Shown one piece after another: positions 1 through 8,302 of a stretch of 64,000 nucleotides of DNA; the stretch's first letter is position 1, and every line of letters starts with the position of its first letter. The DNA is from Allochromatium humboldtianum (GTDB lineage: Bacteria > Pseudomonadota > Gammaproteobacteria > Chromatiales > Chromatiaceae), in NCBI RefSeq assembly GCF_013385175.1, contig NZ_JABZEO010000005.1:1-64000 (forward strand). The letters are read 5' to 3'. The position numbers and the translations under genes are program-made. Under the pieces are notes generated by a model. That model made no database searches. It saw nothing but the letters and a program-made list of their open reading frames with translations, and was not told where the DNA came from.

Positions 1-306
1 GGCAGAACCATGTTTCGCTCGTCATCAAACCGACTCGGGAGCTTCGCTCAGGTGCCTGGGGGAATCCCGTAATATGCGCCTCCCAGGGAACAACGGGGCA
101 TGGTTGGTTCAGCCCAGCACACCATGTCCGGGCGACTGAAGCCGGTGAGTGAAGCACGGCGTTGTGAAGATTGCGTGAACACAGCAGATTCCCTTCAGGG
201 CGCGGCCTACACCCAGGGCGGACGTGGCCGGCTGCGAAGGCTTGGCGCTGAGCGGCCAATCAAAAAGCAGATCACATGCAGGATATTTGAATGCAGAGTG
301 TTGACT
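1..306. other. Gene-free stretch at window edge, possible structured RNA remnant
   Basis: No convincing protein is seen on either strand; the forward frame opening at 100 runs antisense into the restriction gene and looks like a shadow. A stem can be drawn between about 52-60 and 81-89 (CCTGGGGG against CTCCCAGG). The text around 130-165 resembles the structured leader of group II intron/retroelement RNAs, but this is an impression only. It lies immediately downstream of a restriction-modification pair, so it may be the edge of an acquired island. Confidence 0.3.
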
Positions 307-1155
307 CTAAATGCCGTATTCGGATTTCAGCGTTTCCAGATCGGCACGGAATTGATCTTTCATCTGTTTCGTATAGATCCGCGTGATTCGTCCGTCATTT
401 TGCCGCTGGACGATTTTTCTCAAATCGTTCGCTCTCTCTTTCCAGGTCACTCCATCAGTAATGAAGAGCAAACTGGCATCATGTCGCTTGACGCGGATGA
501 TCGCATCGAGATCGCCGATGATGTCGCTCATCTTGGAGCCGGTTGCTCCATATCCCTTGGCCTCGACCAGAATATATGGATCCTGCTTGCAAGGGATCGC
601 GAAATCGCATTTGGCCAGACCATTCACGCCCTGAAACGTACAGCGCGGCTCATACAGGGAGCCGAACACCTCTTTGATGGTTTCTTCGGCAAAATCTTCA
701 AGGTTCCTGCCGCGCTGCTGGCCTTGAATCGCGCTACCGCGCCCCGAGCGCAGACGTTCTAGCAACAGGTCGCTCCAAACCGGCTTAACATTGACCGTCG
801 CCGTCATCGCCTCCAGCAAACCAAGCTCTTCAAGGACATCCAGATAAGTTGCGGTATCTTGTTGATAACGCTTGATGCCGGTTCCGCCCGAACCCAGTCG
901 ATCTTTTAACTCGAAAGCGAGCTTGTCTTTCGAGAACCCCAAAAACAGACCGACACAAAACAAGGAAACCTGAAATTCATCGCCTGAATCGGCGCGGATC
1001 AAATCTTCAATATCCTCGCGCGTATATTCGGTTTTCGCCTGAATGCCGCGAATCCGCGCCATGATTGCCTCGGCGGTATCGTCCATCCAGCTCGCATCGA
1101 GCGGAGACAGCCGTTCAATGATCCCATCGAAATCTTGCTTGACGATCCGCATCAT
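307..1155 (-). CDS. Type II restriction endonuclease (PD-(D/E)xK fold)
   Basis: 282 residues, probably the DNA-cleaving half of a type II restriction-modification system. The C-terminal half carries a PD-(D/E)xK-like nuclease core: Asp184 in a KCDFAIP strand, then Glu198-x-Lys200 in ILVEAKGYG. The N-terminal half is probably the recognition or dimerisation part and is not recognised. The ATG overlaps the stop of the upstream methyltransferase gene by 4 bp (ATGA), so the two are translationally coupled, methylase first. A/T-rich runs here contrast with the GC-rich core genes further on, suggesting acquisition by transfer. The recognition sequence cannot be read from the protein. Confidence 0.8.
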   Translation of the reverse strand: MMRIVKQDFDGIIERLSPLDASWMDDTAEAIMARIRGIQAKTEYTREDIEDLIRADSGDEFQVSLFCVGLFLGFSKDKLAFELKDRLGSGGTGIKRYQQDTATYLDVLEELGLLEAMTATVNVKPVWSDLLLERLRSGRGSAIQGQQRGRNLEDFAEETIKEVFGSLYEPRCTFQGVNGLAKCDFAIPCKQDPYILVEAKGYGATGSKMSDIIGDLDAIIRVKRHDASLLFITDGVTWKERANDLRKIVQRQNDGRITRIYTKQMKDQFRADLETLKSEYGI

Positions 1156-2246
1156 TGCCCCACGATCAAATATTCTTCGACGACCGACCGCTTTGCACGA
1201 CTGTGCGTCCCGAAATGATAGCGGTGCTCTTTTTTGAAAACACGAATGTTTTTTTTGGTCTCGCTCATAATCTCAACCAACTGATCGAGGTCGGGATATC
1301 CGTTGGAGCTATACGAAAGAACGATTTTTTGCCCGGCGAATCGCTGAAATAGCGTTGCAAAAGCATCGCGTGCTTGCGATCGGTAGCTAAAGGGCGTAAA
1401 ACGCTTTGCGATCTTTCTGACTTTCGTCGAGTAATCGATATCAAGGCCGCGCCAATAACAAGACAACCCTTCGAGAAAATGGTAACGCTTGACATAACAG
1501 TTATCATCGGAGCGCGGAACATAAGGCGGATCGAGATAAACCAGATCCACACCGCCATGATCGACTTTGAAGACATCTTCACAACATGAGCGATTCGCAC
1601 GACCATTTGAGAAAACGGCTTGATTCAAAATATCGATCTGCTCAAAAAAATGCTCCTCGATCGACAATTGCAGATCTCGCCGTCCGTCATCGTATTTTGA
1701 AAGATCGCCCGAAATCGTAAAGACGCCTCGCGGCTGGCGCTTGACGCACGCGCGAATCAGGGCGGTCATTGCCAGTGATCGCCTGCAGGCGTTGTCGAGT
1801 CGATTTAAATTGCATGACACGCGATCGAGAAAACGCAAATCTTCCGGCGTATAAAATATTCCAGAAAAATTATCCTCAATAAAAGAAGATGTGTGCGCGG
1901 CTTTAGCCAGCAATATTTTCATAGCCGATCCATCGACATGGACAGCGTTGTTCTCGATCAGTGCTTTACCGATCGTGGCTGAAAGATTTAGAAAGTCACT
2001 GGAAATGACGCGGCGATCCATCGCTTTCATTAGGTAGGAAACGGCGTTGCTGCCGCTGAAGGGGTCGAGTGCCGTCTCGAAGTCGAGCGTATCGAGAACT
2101 TCATGGATCCAAGGCAGAAGTCTGCGCTTCGATCCCATGTAACGCATCTCGGGGAACAGTGCGATTTGCGCCAAGGCATCAGGCCACAGACGGTCCATAG
2201 CGGCTGTAAACTGTGGTCGAACGCGACTAAGAGCCTTGATTTCCAT
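1152..2246 (-). CDS. DNA adenine N6-methyltransferase (D12 class)
   Basis: 364 residues; the modification partner of the downstream nuclease, transferring methyl from S-adenosylmethionine to adenine in the shared recognition site. Visible motifs are the D12-class N-terminal MGSKRRLLPWI (residues 37-47), the AdoMet-binding DPFSGSNAV (61-69) and the catalytic DPPY (239-242). The family is that of Dam and M.DpnII, but the protein is longer than Dam (about 280 residues), consistent with a restriction-linked rather than a solitary enzyme. The first gene of a two-gene unit with a 4-bp overlap. Target specificity is unknown. Confidence 0.88.
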   Translation of the reverse strand: MEIKALSRVRPQFTAAMDRLWPDALAQIALFPEMRYMGSKRRLLPWIHEVLDTLDFETALDPFSGSNAVSYLMKAMDRRVISSDFLNLSATIGKALIENNAVHVDGSAMKILLAKAAHTSSFIEDNFSGIFYTPEDLRFLDRVSCNLNRLDNACRRSLAMTALIRACVKRQPRGVFTISGDLSKYDDGRRDLQLSIEEHFFEQIDILNQAVFSNGRANRSCCEDVFKVDHGGVDLVYLDPPYVPRSDDNCYVKRYHFLEGLSCYWRGLDIDYSTKVRKIAKRFTPFSYRSQARDAFATLFQRFAGQKIVLSYSSNGYPDLDQLVEIMSETKKNIRVFKKEHRYHFGTHSRAKRSVVEEYLIVGQ

Positions 2247-2521
2247 GAAAAAATATAACTATCGTGCTGACTGGATGGCGGTTTCGGCAACTGAGGGGGG
2301 GCAGCTTCCCAGAACCCGATGCATGAAGCAAGTCGTCTACCCAGGCACGCGGTCGACGCCGGGCCTGATTCTGTGGCGACTCTGAACCGACCGAGCCGAA
2401 ACCCTGCCGCTCACGCCGACGGCGGTTTATGATTCGGCTCTTCGTTCTCGCACAGACAACAGACATAGGCCGGCCCGTGAACCGATCGAACCACTCCCAC
2501 CCCGAGATCCCGAACGTGCCC

Positions 2522-3877
2522 ATGCTGGCCTCGGAACGCCGAGCCGCCGCCGGACTGGCCGCCATCTTCTCGACCCGGATGCTCGGGCTGTTCATGGTGT
2601 TGCCGGTGCTGGCGCTCTATGCTCACGACCTGCCGGGGGCCACGCCGCTGCTGGTCGGACTGGCGATCGGCGCCTATGGATTGACCCAGGCGCTGTTCCA
2701 GATCCCGCTCGGGCTGTTGTCGGATCGCATCGGGCGCAAGCCGGTGATCTATGGCGGGCTGGCGCTGTTTCTGATCGGCAGTCTGGTCGCGGCCCTGGCC
2801 GACAGCATCCAGTGGGTCATCATCGGACGCGCACTCCAGGGCAGCGGCGCGATCGCCGCCGCCATCATCGCCCTGACCGCCGATCTCACCCGCGATGAAG
2901 TACGCACCAAGGGCATGGCGGCGATCGGCATCAGTGTCGCGCTCTCCTTTGCAGCCGCACTGGTGGTCGGGCCGCCGCTCACGGGGCTGATCGGGATCTC
3001 GGGCCTGTTCTGGCTCACGGCCCTGCTCGCGCTCGCCGGGATGCTGCTGTTGGCCCAGGTGGTGCCCGATCCCGAGCGCTCGACGGTCCATCGCGATGCC
3101 CAGCCGGTGCTCGATCAGCTCGCCGGCGTGGTGCGCGATCCGGTCCTGATCCGGCTGGATCTGGCGATCTTCATGCTGCATCTGACCATGGTCAGTCTGT
3201 TCGTGGTGCTGCCGCTGTCGCTGCGCGAGGCCGGACTGCCCGTGACCGAGCACTGGATGCTCTATCTGCCGGCGGTGCTGACGGCGATCCTGGCCATGGT
3301 GCCCTTCATCGTGCTCGCCGAGCGGCGCGGTCGGGTGCGCTCGGTGCTCATCGGCTCGGTGGCGGTGCTCGCGCTCTCGATGCTGGGCTTCTATCTGTTC
3401 AACCAGACGCTGTGGCTGGTCGGGGTGCTGCTGGCCGTGGTCTTCACCATCTTCAACCTGCTGGAGGCGGTGTTGCCCTCGCTGGTCTCCAAGGCCGCGC
3501 CTGCCGGGACCAAGGGCACGGCCATGGGCGTCTTCTCCAGCTCGCAGTTCGTCGGCGCCTTTCTCGGCGGACTGCTCGGCGGGCTGGCGCATGAGCAATT
3601 CGGAGGCGAGGCGGTCTATCTGGTCGGGATGCTGACGGCCCTGCTCTGGCTGCGGCTGGTCTGGACCCTGCCGATCCCGGAGAACCTGAGCCGTCATGTG
3701 ATCGCACTCGGCGCCTCGGGCGCCACGCTCGATGTCGCCGGCCTGGAACGGCGGCTGCTGGAGGTTCCCGGCGTGAAGGAGGCCGTGATCGCCCTCGACG
3801 AGGGCGTGGCCTATCTCAAGGTGGACAGTCGTCAGACCGATTGGGCAAGATTGCAGACGTTTTCAGCCGGCGCCTGA
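2522..3877 (+). CDS. MFS transporter, YajR-like with C-terminal YAM domain
   Basis: 451 residues from the ATG chosen here; an inner-membrane proton-coupled exporter of the major facilitator superfamily. About twelve hydrophobic segments are visible. The MFS signature after TM2 reads GLLSDRIGRKPVIYGG, and a related loop AERRGRVRSV follows in the second half. After TM12 there is a soluble tail of about 70 residues (GLERRLLEVPGVKEAVIAL) that fits the YAM domain of E. coli YajR, a ferredoxin-like domain of uncertain function. In-frame upstream starts exist (GTG at 2477), but this ATG directly precedes the family-like ASERRAAAGL. Substrate unknown. ssb follows on the same strand. Confidence 0.85.
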   Translation: MLASERRAAAGLAAIFSTRMLGLFMVLPVLALYAHDLPGATPLLVGLAIGAYGLTQALFQIPLGLLSDRIGRKPVIYGGLALFLIGSLVAALADSIQWVIIGRALQGSGAIAAAIIALTADLTRDEVRTKGMAAIGISVALSFAAALVVGPPLTGLIGISGLFWLTALLALAGMLLLAQVVPDPERSTVHRDAQPVLDQLAGVVRDPVLIRLDLAIFMLHLTMVSLFVVLPLSLREAGLPVTEHWMLYLPAVLTAILAMVPFIVLAERRGRVRSVLIGSVAVLALSMLGFYLFNQTLWLVGVLLAVVFTIFNLLEAVLPSLVSKAAPAGTKGTAMGVFSSSQFVGAFLGGLLGGLAHEQFGGEAVYLVGMLTALLWLRLVWTLPIPENLSRHVIALGASGATLDVAGLERRLLEVPGVKEAVIALDEGVAYLKVDSRQTDWARLQTFSAGA

Positions 3878-3899
3878 AGCGAAACGCTTCGGCCGGCTG
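3864..3899 (+). terminator. Hairpin terminator at the end of the MFS gene
   Basis: The inverted repeat CAGCCGG (3864-3870) / CCGGCTG (3893-3899) encloses a second stem GAAGCG-AAA-CGCTTC. It straddles the stop codon at 3875-3877 and is followed by a short T-rich stretch around 3901-3909, so it probably separates this gene from ssb. Confidence 0.5.
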
Positions 3900-3907
3900 T
3901 TCGAATT

Positions 3908-3937
3908 TTGACGAGACAACCATCGCTCGCGTGTAAA
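3908..3937 (+). promoter_or_regulatory. Putative sigma-70 promoter of ssb
   Basis: TTGACG (3908-3913) and TGTAAA (3932-3937) are separated by 18 bp, about 20 bp before the ssb start. A strong AGGAGG-like ribosome-binding site follows at about 3944-3952. Predicted by eye only. Confidence 0.4.
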
Positions 3938-3956
3938 GATCGAGCAGGAGGAAGGT

Positions 3957-4472
3957 ATGGCAGGTGTCAATAAGGTGATCCTGATCGGCAATCTAGGCGC
4001 CGATCCGGATGTGCGCTACATGCCGAGCGGCGACGCGGTGGCCAATGTGCGGATCGCGACCAGCGAGAGCTGGAAGGATCGCAACACCGGCGAGAAGCAG
4101 GAGCGCACGGAGTGGCACAACGTCGTGTTCTTCGGCAAACTCGCCGAGATCGTCAAGCAGTATCTGCACAAGGGGTCCAAGATCTACGTCGAGGGCAAGC
4201 TGCGCACCCGCAAGTGGCAGACCCAGGACGGCCAGGATCGTTATACCACGGAGGTCGTCGTCGATATGGGCGGCACGATGCAGATGCTCGACAGCCGGTC
4301 GGGCGGCGCTTCCTCGGTGCCTTTCGACGATGCGTCACCGTCTGCGCGCGGCAGCAGTGGCAGCGGTTCGGGCGGTGGCCGCCCAACAGCGCCAGACACG
4401 GTCCGTCCGAGCAATCAGGACAGCGGCGGCTTCGGCGGTGGGGCCGATTTCGACGACGACATTCCGTTCTGA
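3957..4472 (+). CDS. ssb: Single-stranded DNA-binding protein
   Basis: 171 residues; coats single-stranded DNA in replication, recombination and repair as a homotetramer. The N-terminal OB fold (about 1-110) opens with [17 protein letters not shown] and contains [14 protein letters not shown] and [11 protein letters not shown]. It is followed by a Gly/Ser-rich disordered linker (about 112-160) and the acidic tip DFDDDIPF that docks partner proteins. Size and layout are normal for proteobacterial SSB. The AGGAGGAAGGT ribosome-binding site fixes the start. The neighbourhood of SSB with an MFS gene is common in purple sulfur bacteria, where uvrA often lies adjacent; here uvrA is at about 39-42 kb. 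Confidence 0.97.
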   Translation: MAGVNKVILIGNLGADPDVRYMPSGDAVANVRIATSESWKDRNTGEKQERTEWHNVVFFGKLAEIVKQYLHKGSKIYVEGKLRTRKWQTQDGQDRYTTEVVVDMGGTMQMLDSRSGGASSVPFDDASPSARGSSGSGSGGGRPTAPDTVRPSNQDSGGFGGGADFDDDIPF

Positions 4473-4590
4473 AGCCTCGTCCAAGCTCGGCAGTCGCGCG
4501 ACGTCATTGTCATTGCAACTTCAGCCTGTCTGCCCAAGACGGTAGCGCAAGCCGCCTCTATCAAACGCCGATGAGTCCTGATGAAAGCGC

Positions 4591-6639
4591 TCAAAGATCG
4601 AAGCGCTCGAACTCCAGGCTGAACTGGCCGCGTCCCTGAGTCAGACCGCGCAGGGTGGTCGCATAACCGAGCAACGGCTCCAGCGCGGCCTCGGCGCGGA
4701 TGGTGGCCAGATCGTCCAGGATCTCGGTGGCCTGGATCAGGGCGCGCCGCGCCTGGAGATCGCCGAGCACGGCGCCCAGATTCGGCTCCGGGACGACCAC
4801 CTCCAGACGCATGACGGGGGTCATGAGCGCCGGACGCGCGTTCTCCAGCGCCTTGCGCAGCGCCTTGCCGACGGCCGCCGCCGTGGCCGTCGGCGTCGAG
4901 CCGGCACCGAATAGTTCGACCTCCTCGACACAGACCGCCAGATCCAGCACCTGAGCGCCCTGGAGCGGTCCACCGGCCAGAGCGGCATCGATCGACTCAC
5001 GGATCGCCTGGACGTGCGTCTCGTCGAGCTGAGCGCCCTCGGGGCGCAGACGTGGCTCCAGTTCGATCAGGTTGCCGCGCCCGCGCTCGCGTGGCCGGAC
5101 GCTGACGATGGCGCGCGCCATCAGGTCGGGCTGGCGCGGATCGGGCGTGGGCGGCGGGGCGAACAGCGCCTCGGCGCCGGCGGGCTGAGTGATGGTCTCG
5201 CGCGTGGCCACGGCCGGCCGTCCGGCGCGCACGCCGACGCCGAACTCGCGCTCCAGACGCTCGATGACGATCTGCAGGTGCAGCTCGCCCATGCCTCTGA
5301 GCAGACGCTGGCCGGTCTCGGGGTCTTCCTCGACGCGCAGTGTGGGGTCTTCCTGCTGGACCTTGCCCAGCACTTCGATGAGCTTGTCCTCTTCGGTGCC
5401 GGCCGCCGGTTCGATGGCCAGACCGAGCACCGGGTCGTGGGCCTGGATGCGCTCCAGGCTCAGTACCTGACCCGGCGCACAGAGGGTATCGCCCGTAGTG
5501 ACGAAGCGCAGTCCGGCCAGGAGCACGATGTCCCCGGCCTCGGCCAGATCGCGCTTGGTCTTCTTGCCGGCGTCGACCTCGAACAGCCGCGCGACCTGTT
5601 CGCGCTGCACACGCCCGTCGGCGGTCAGGAACTCGATCGCGTCGCCCGGCGCGAGTCGGCCGCGATAGAGTCGGGCGAAGACGTGGCGGCGCCCGTCCCA
5701 GAGCTGGACCTTGAAGGCGAGCGCCGCGAGCGGGCCGTCCGGGGACATGATGACTTCCTCGCGCGTCCCGTCTGGCCGCTCGGCGAGCGCGACGGGTCGG
5801 TCGAGCGGGGCCGGCAGGAAATCGATCACGCCATCGAGCAACGGCTGTACGCCCAGATTGCGCAGCGCGCTGCCGCCGTAGCAGGGAAAGAGCATCCCGG
5901 CCAGGGTTCCGGCGCGGATGGCGGCGCGCAGTTGCTCGGGCGACGGCTCCCCGCCGGAGAGCACCAGGTCGGCCAGCGACTCGTCGACCTCGGCGGCGGC
6001 CAGCGCCAGCGCCTCGCGCCGCTCGCGATGACGCTCCCAGAGCTCGGGCGGACAGGGGGCGACGACCAACTGCTCGCCCTGTTCGCCGATGAAACGAATC
6101 AGCGTTCGGTCGATCAAATGCAGGACGCCCCCGGCCTCGGGCGCCGGAACCGTGATCGGCGCCGGCTCGGCGTGCAAGCGCTGCTTGACGGACGCCAGAC
6201 AACGGTCAAAATCCGCGCCCGGACGATCCAGCTTGTTGATGAACAGCAGCGCCGGCAGCTTGAAGCGCGCGCGCTGACGCCACACCGTCTCGGTCTGGGG
6301 TTCGACGCCCCGGACACCGTCGAGCACGATGACACAACCATCGAGCACTCGTAGCGCCCGCTCGACCTCGATCGAGAAGTCGACGTGCCCAGGGGTGTCG
6401 ATGAGCTGGATGAGATGTTCGCGCCAGTGGGCCTGGGTGACGGCAGCGGTGATGGTGATACCGTGGCGCTGTTCCTCGGCCAGGTAGTCCATGTGAGCCG
6501 CACCATCATGCACCTCGCCGATCTTGTGCGAGGCGCCGGTGTAGAACAGGATGCGCTCGGTGAGCGTCGTCTTGCCCGCGTCCACATGAGCGGCAACCCC
6601 GATATTGCGAACGTGCGACGATCGGGATGTTTTTTTCAT
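4591..6639 (-). CDS. fusA: Elongation factor G-like translational GTPase
   Basis: 682 residues. G-domain motifs are AAHVDAGKTTLTERI (about 16-30), HGITITAAV, the DTPGHVDFSIEVERAL switch II and NKLDRPGADF. Domains II to V follow, ending in the EF-G-type GYATTLRGLTQGRGQFSLEF. The family drives ribosomal translocation. The protein is shorter and more divergent than str-operon EF-G and stands alone, without rpsL, rpsG or tuf, so it may be a second EF-G (EF-G2 type) rather than the housekeeping copy. The longer in-frame extension to 6810 crosses the divergent gene and looks non-coding; the ATG at 6639 precedes the conserved RNIGVAAH. Starts of this and the next gene are only 28 bp apart, facing away. 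Confidence 0.85.
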   Translation of the reverse strand: MKKTSRSSHVRNIGVAAHVDAGKTTLTERILFYTGASHKIGEVHDGAAHMDYLAEEQRHGITITAAVTQAHWREHLIQLIDTPGHVDFSIEVERALRVLDGCVIVLDGVRGVEPQTETVWRQRARFKLPALLFINKLDRPGADFDRCLASVKQRLHAEPAPITVPAPEAGGVLHLIDRTLIRFIGEQGEQLVVAPCPPELWERHRERREALALAAAEVDESLADLVLSGGEPSPEQLRAAIRAGTLAGMLFPCYGGSALRNLGVQPLLDGVIDFLPAPLDRPVALAERPDGTREEVIMSPDGPLAALAFKVQLWDGRRHVFARLYRGRLAPGDAIEFLTADGRVQREQVARLFEVDAGKKTKRDLAEAGDIVLLAGLRFVTTGDTLCAPGQVLSLERIQAHDPVLGLAIEPAAGTEEDKLIEVLGKVQQEDPTLRVEEDPETGQRLLRGMGELHLQIVIERLEREFGVGVRAGRPAVATRETITQPAGAEALFAPPPTPDPRQPDLMARAIVSVRPRERGRGNLIELEPRLRPEGAQLDETHVQAIRESIDAALAGGPLQGAQVLDLAVCVEEVELFGAGSTPTATAAAVGKALRKALENARPALMTPVMRLEVVVPEPNLGAVLGDLQARRALIQATEILDDLATIRAEAALEPLLGYATTLRGLTQGRGQFSLEFERFDL

Positions 6640-6667
6640 CGCTTTGCAACAGGAGCTAGAGAGATTT

Positions 6668-7633
6668 ATGACAGGTCTTGAACTTGGCGGACGCCCCCGA
6701 GCCTGGCTCGTGCCGGCGCTCTGCGCATCGCTGCTCGGCTGGGGCGCGCACCAGGGCGCCTGGGCCGAGACCTTCCGGCTGGAGAACCCCAACGACTCGG
6801 TCGTGGGCACGCCCTTCTATTTCACGGCACGCGCCAAGGATACACTGCTCGACATCGCACGCCAGAACAATCTGGGCTATGACGACATGCGTCAGGCCAA
6901 CCCCAAGGTCGATACCTGGGTGCCGGGCGAGGGAACCCAGGTGCTGGTGCCGGCCTTCTATGTGCTGCCGAACGTGCCGCGTCAGGGGATCGTGGTCAAT
7001 CGCGCCGAGAAGCGGCTCTACTACTATCCGCCCGACAGCCCCAACGAGGTGCGCGTCTATGCCGTCACCGTGGGCAAGGATGCCATGGCCACGCCGCTGG
7101 GCAACTTCGACGTCATCGAGAAACGTAAGGATCCGACCTGGACGCCCGGACCTCAGGTGCGTGCCAACCATGCCGCCAAGGGGCACATCCTGCCGCCCAC
7201 GGTGCCGCCGGGGCCGGACAATCCGCTCGGTCGCTATGCCATGCGTCTGAGCAATCCGGACTATCTGATCCACGGCACCAACCAGCCCTGGGGCATGGGC
7301 CTGGAGGTCAGCGGCGGCTGCATCCGGATGTATCCGGAGAGCATCGAGGAACTCTATGGAATGGCCGGCCTCAAGACGCCCGTGGCCATCATCGATCAGC
7401 CCTACAAGTACGGCTGGCTGGGTGACGAACTCTATCTGGAAGTGCAGACCGGAGAGAAGAGTATCCGCCAATCTTATCGCTCGGTGATTCCCGAGTCGTT
7501 GGCGAATGCGGAGGGGGTAACGATCGATTGGGAGGCCGTGAAACGGGCCGTCGAGGAAGACTCCGGTGTCCCACAGGTCGTGGGACACCGGAGCGGATCA
7601 GGTCAAGCGAATCACTTGCCCATGATCTTCTGA
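6668..7633 (+). CDS. Periplasmic L,D-transpeptidase (YkuD/ErfK family)
   Basis: 321 residues. A signal peptide ends near AWA-E (about residue 34), followed by a LysM-like segment (about 45-95, DTLLDIARQNNLGYDDMRQANP) and a YkuD catalytic domain with His202 (LIHGTN) and Cys218 in SGGCIRM. Family members crosslink peptidoglycan stem peptides or attach Braun lipoprotein to meso-diaminopimelate. The architecture fits the ErfK/YbiS/YcfS group. An AGGAG at 6651-6655 supports this start. The last 22 bp overlap, tail to tail, a small lipoprotein gene whose protein ends in lysine, a plausible substrate. Confidence 0.93.
   Translation: MTGLELGGRPRAWLVPALCASLLGWGAHQGAWAETFRLENPNDSVVGTPFYFTARAKDTLLDIARQNNLGYDDMRQANPKVDTWVPGEGTQVLVPAFYVLPNVPRQGIVVNRAEKRLYYYPPDSPNEVRVYAVTVGKDAMATPLGNFDVIEKRKDPTWTPGPQVRANHAAKGHILPPTVPPGPDNPLGRYAMRLSNPDYLIHGTNQPWGMGLEVSGGCIRMYPESIEELYGMAGLKTPVAIIDQPYKYGWLGDELYLEVQTGEKSIRQSYRSVIPESLANAEGVTIDWEAVKRAVEEDSGVPQVVGHRSGSGQANHLPMIF
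7561..7593. terminator. Perfect 14-bp hairpin inside the 3' end of the transpeptidase gene
   Basis: CTCCGGTGTCCCAC (7561-7574), a five-base loop and its exact reverse complement (7580-7593). On the minus strand it starts 18 bases after the stop of the lipoprotein gene, where a terminator would be expected. There is no clear T-run on either side, so a role in mRNA 3'-end stability is equally likely. The forward gene encodes protein straight through it. Confidence 0.5.
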
Positions 7634-7800
7634 TACATCCGGTCCAGACGCTCGGTGTTGGAGTTGCAGCACGCCTGGGCACTGTTGGCAGTGTCCATGG
7701 CCTGCTGAGCCATGTCACGAGCGGTCTGGTCGGTGGTGCAGCCGCCGAGCAGCAGCAGAGCGGCGACAGAGATGGAAGCAGCCTTGACGATCTTGGTCAT
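7612..7800 (-). CDS. Small Lpp-like murein lipoprotein
   Basis: 62 residues. Signal peptide and lipobox are MTKIVKAASISVAALLLLGGC; processing at Cys21 would leave a 42-residue mature lipoprotein. The mature part is helical with heptad-like spacing (TARDMAQQAMDTANSAQ) and ends in ...RMYQKIMGK. A C-terminal lysine is the residue of E. coli Lpp that L,D-transpeptidases join to peptidoglycan. It is shorter than Lpp (58 mature residues) and has an unusual Cys-Cys pair mid-helix. It overlaps, tail to tail, an ErfK-type transpeptidase gene. I infer an outer-membrane-to-murein tether; this is not proven by sequence. Confidence 0.8.
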   Translation of the reverse strand: MTKIVKAASISVAALLLLGGCTTDQTARDMAQQAMDTANSAQACCNSNTERLDRMYQKIMGK

Positions 7801-8302
7801 GATGGATCTCCGAAGTTTTGGGCCTTGCGGCCTACAGATTAACACATGGTGCGTAAGTCTACCGAGCCACGCCCAACCACCCGACGCATGACGTTGGGTT
7901 GGTGTGATGAGCCGGGTAGGATTTGACGTGCTCGTTCTGGTCCCGCGCTCCCTGGTGCGGACTGCAATCCCAACCAGGAGTCGGTATCCGGCATAAAGCT
8001 TGGGGCAAATTCAGTGAGACATCAAGCCCACAATCATACCGATTGGCGGATTTTTTACAACGGCCTGCCGATCTCTGCTTCCATTCGTATCGGACACGCC
8101 CCTTGACACGCTCTGGATATGCTTGCAGCGCATTGTAAAAAAAGACTTTTCTCGCGGAGTCTGCCGCCGCGAGCAACCGCCGCGTCGATCGATATCCACG
8201 AGACTCCTCCGCATCCGCTCACCCTGGCGGGCATCTACCGTCTCAGTGCCCAGTCGATTTGATGCCTTAAACCAACGCTGTTGTATTTTTGGAATCTATT
8301 TG
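7801..8302. other. Intergenic region of about 500 bp without a recognised gene
   Basis: Lies between the divergent lipoprotein gene and the chorismate-lyase-like gene. Several overlapping frames of 60-105 codons exist on both strands, but none shows a recognisable family, ribosome-binding site or low-complexity bias. GGCCTTGCGGCC (about 7822-7833) forms a small hairpin in the leader of the lipoprotein mRNA. A TTGACA at 8104 has no matching -10 at 16-18 bp. The stretch 8130-8300 is less GC-rich than its surroundings. Confidence 0.5.

Noticed and set aside
100-762. Forward reading frame of 220 codons opposite the restriction nuclease gene
   Set aside because: It overlaps a well-supported gene on the other strand, shows no family or ribosome-binding site, and looks like a codon-bias shadow.
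2411-3697. Long minus-strand frame rich in Gln, Arg, His and Asp opposite the MFS gene
   Set aside because: The composition is the typical antisense image of a GC-rich membrane protein; no motif is present. Similar frames opposite ppc, uvrA, trkH and the DUF5682 gene were rejected for the same reason.
6640-6810. N-terminal extension of the EF-G-like protein
   Set aside because: It would run through the start of the divergent transpeptidase gene and precede the conserved RNIGVAAH with Ser/Pro-rich sequence unlike the family.
8104-8130. TTGACA as a promoter -35 box
   Set aside because: No acceptable -10 hexamer lies at 16-18 bp spacing on the forward strand.
7859-8176. Minus-strand frame of 105 codons in the long intergenic region
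   Set aside because: No recognisable family, no ribosome-binding site and several competing frames of similar length on both strands.
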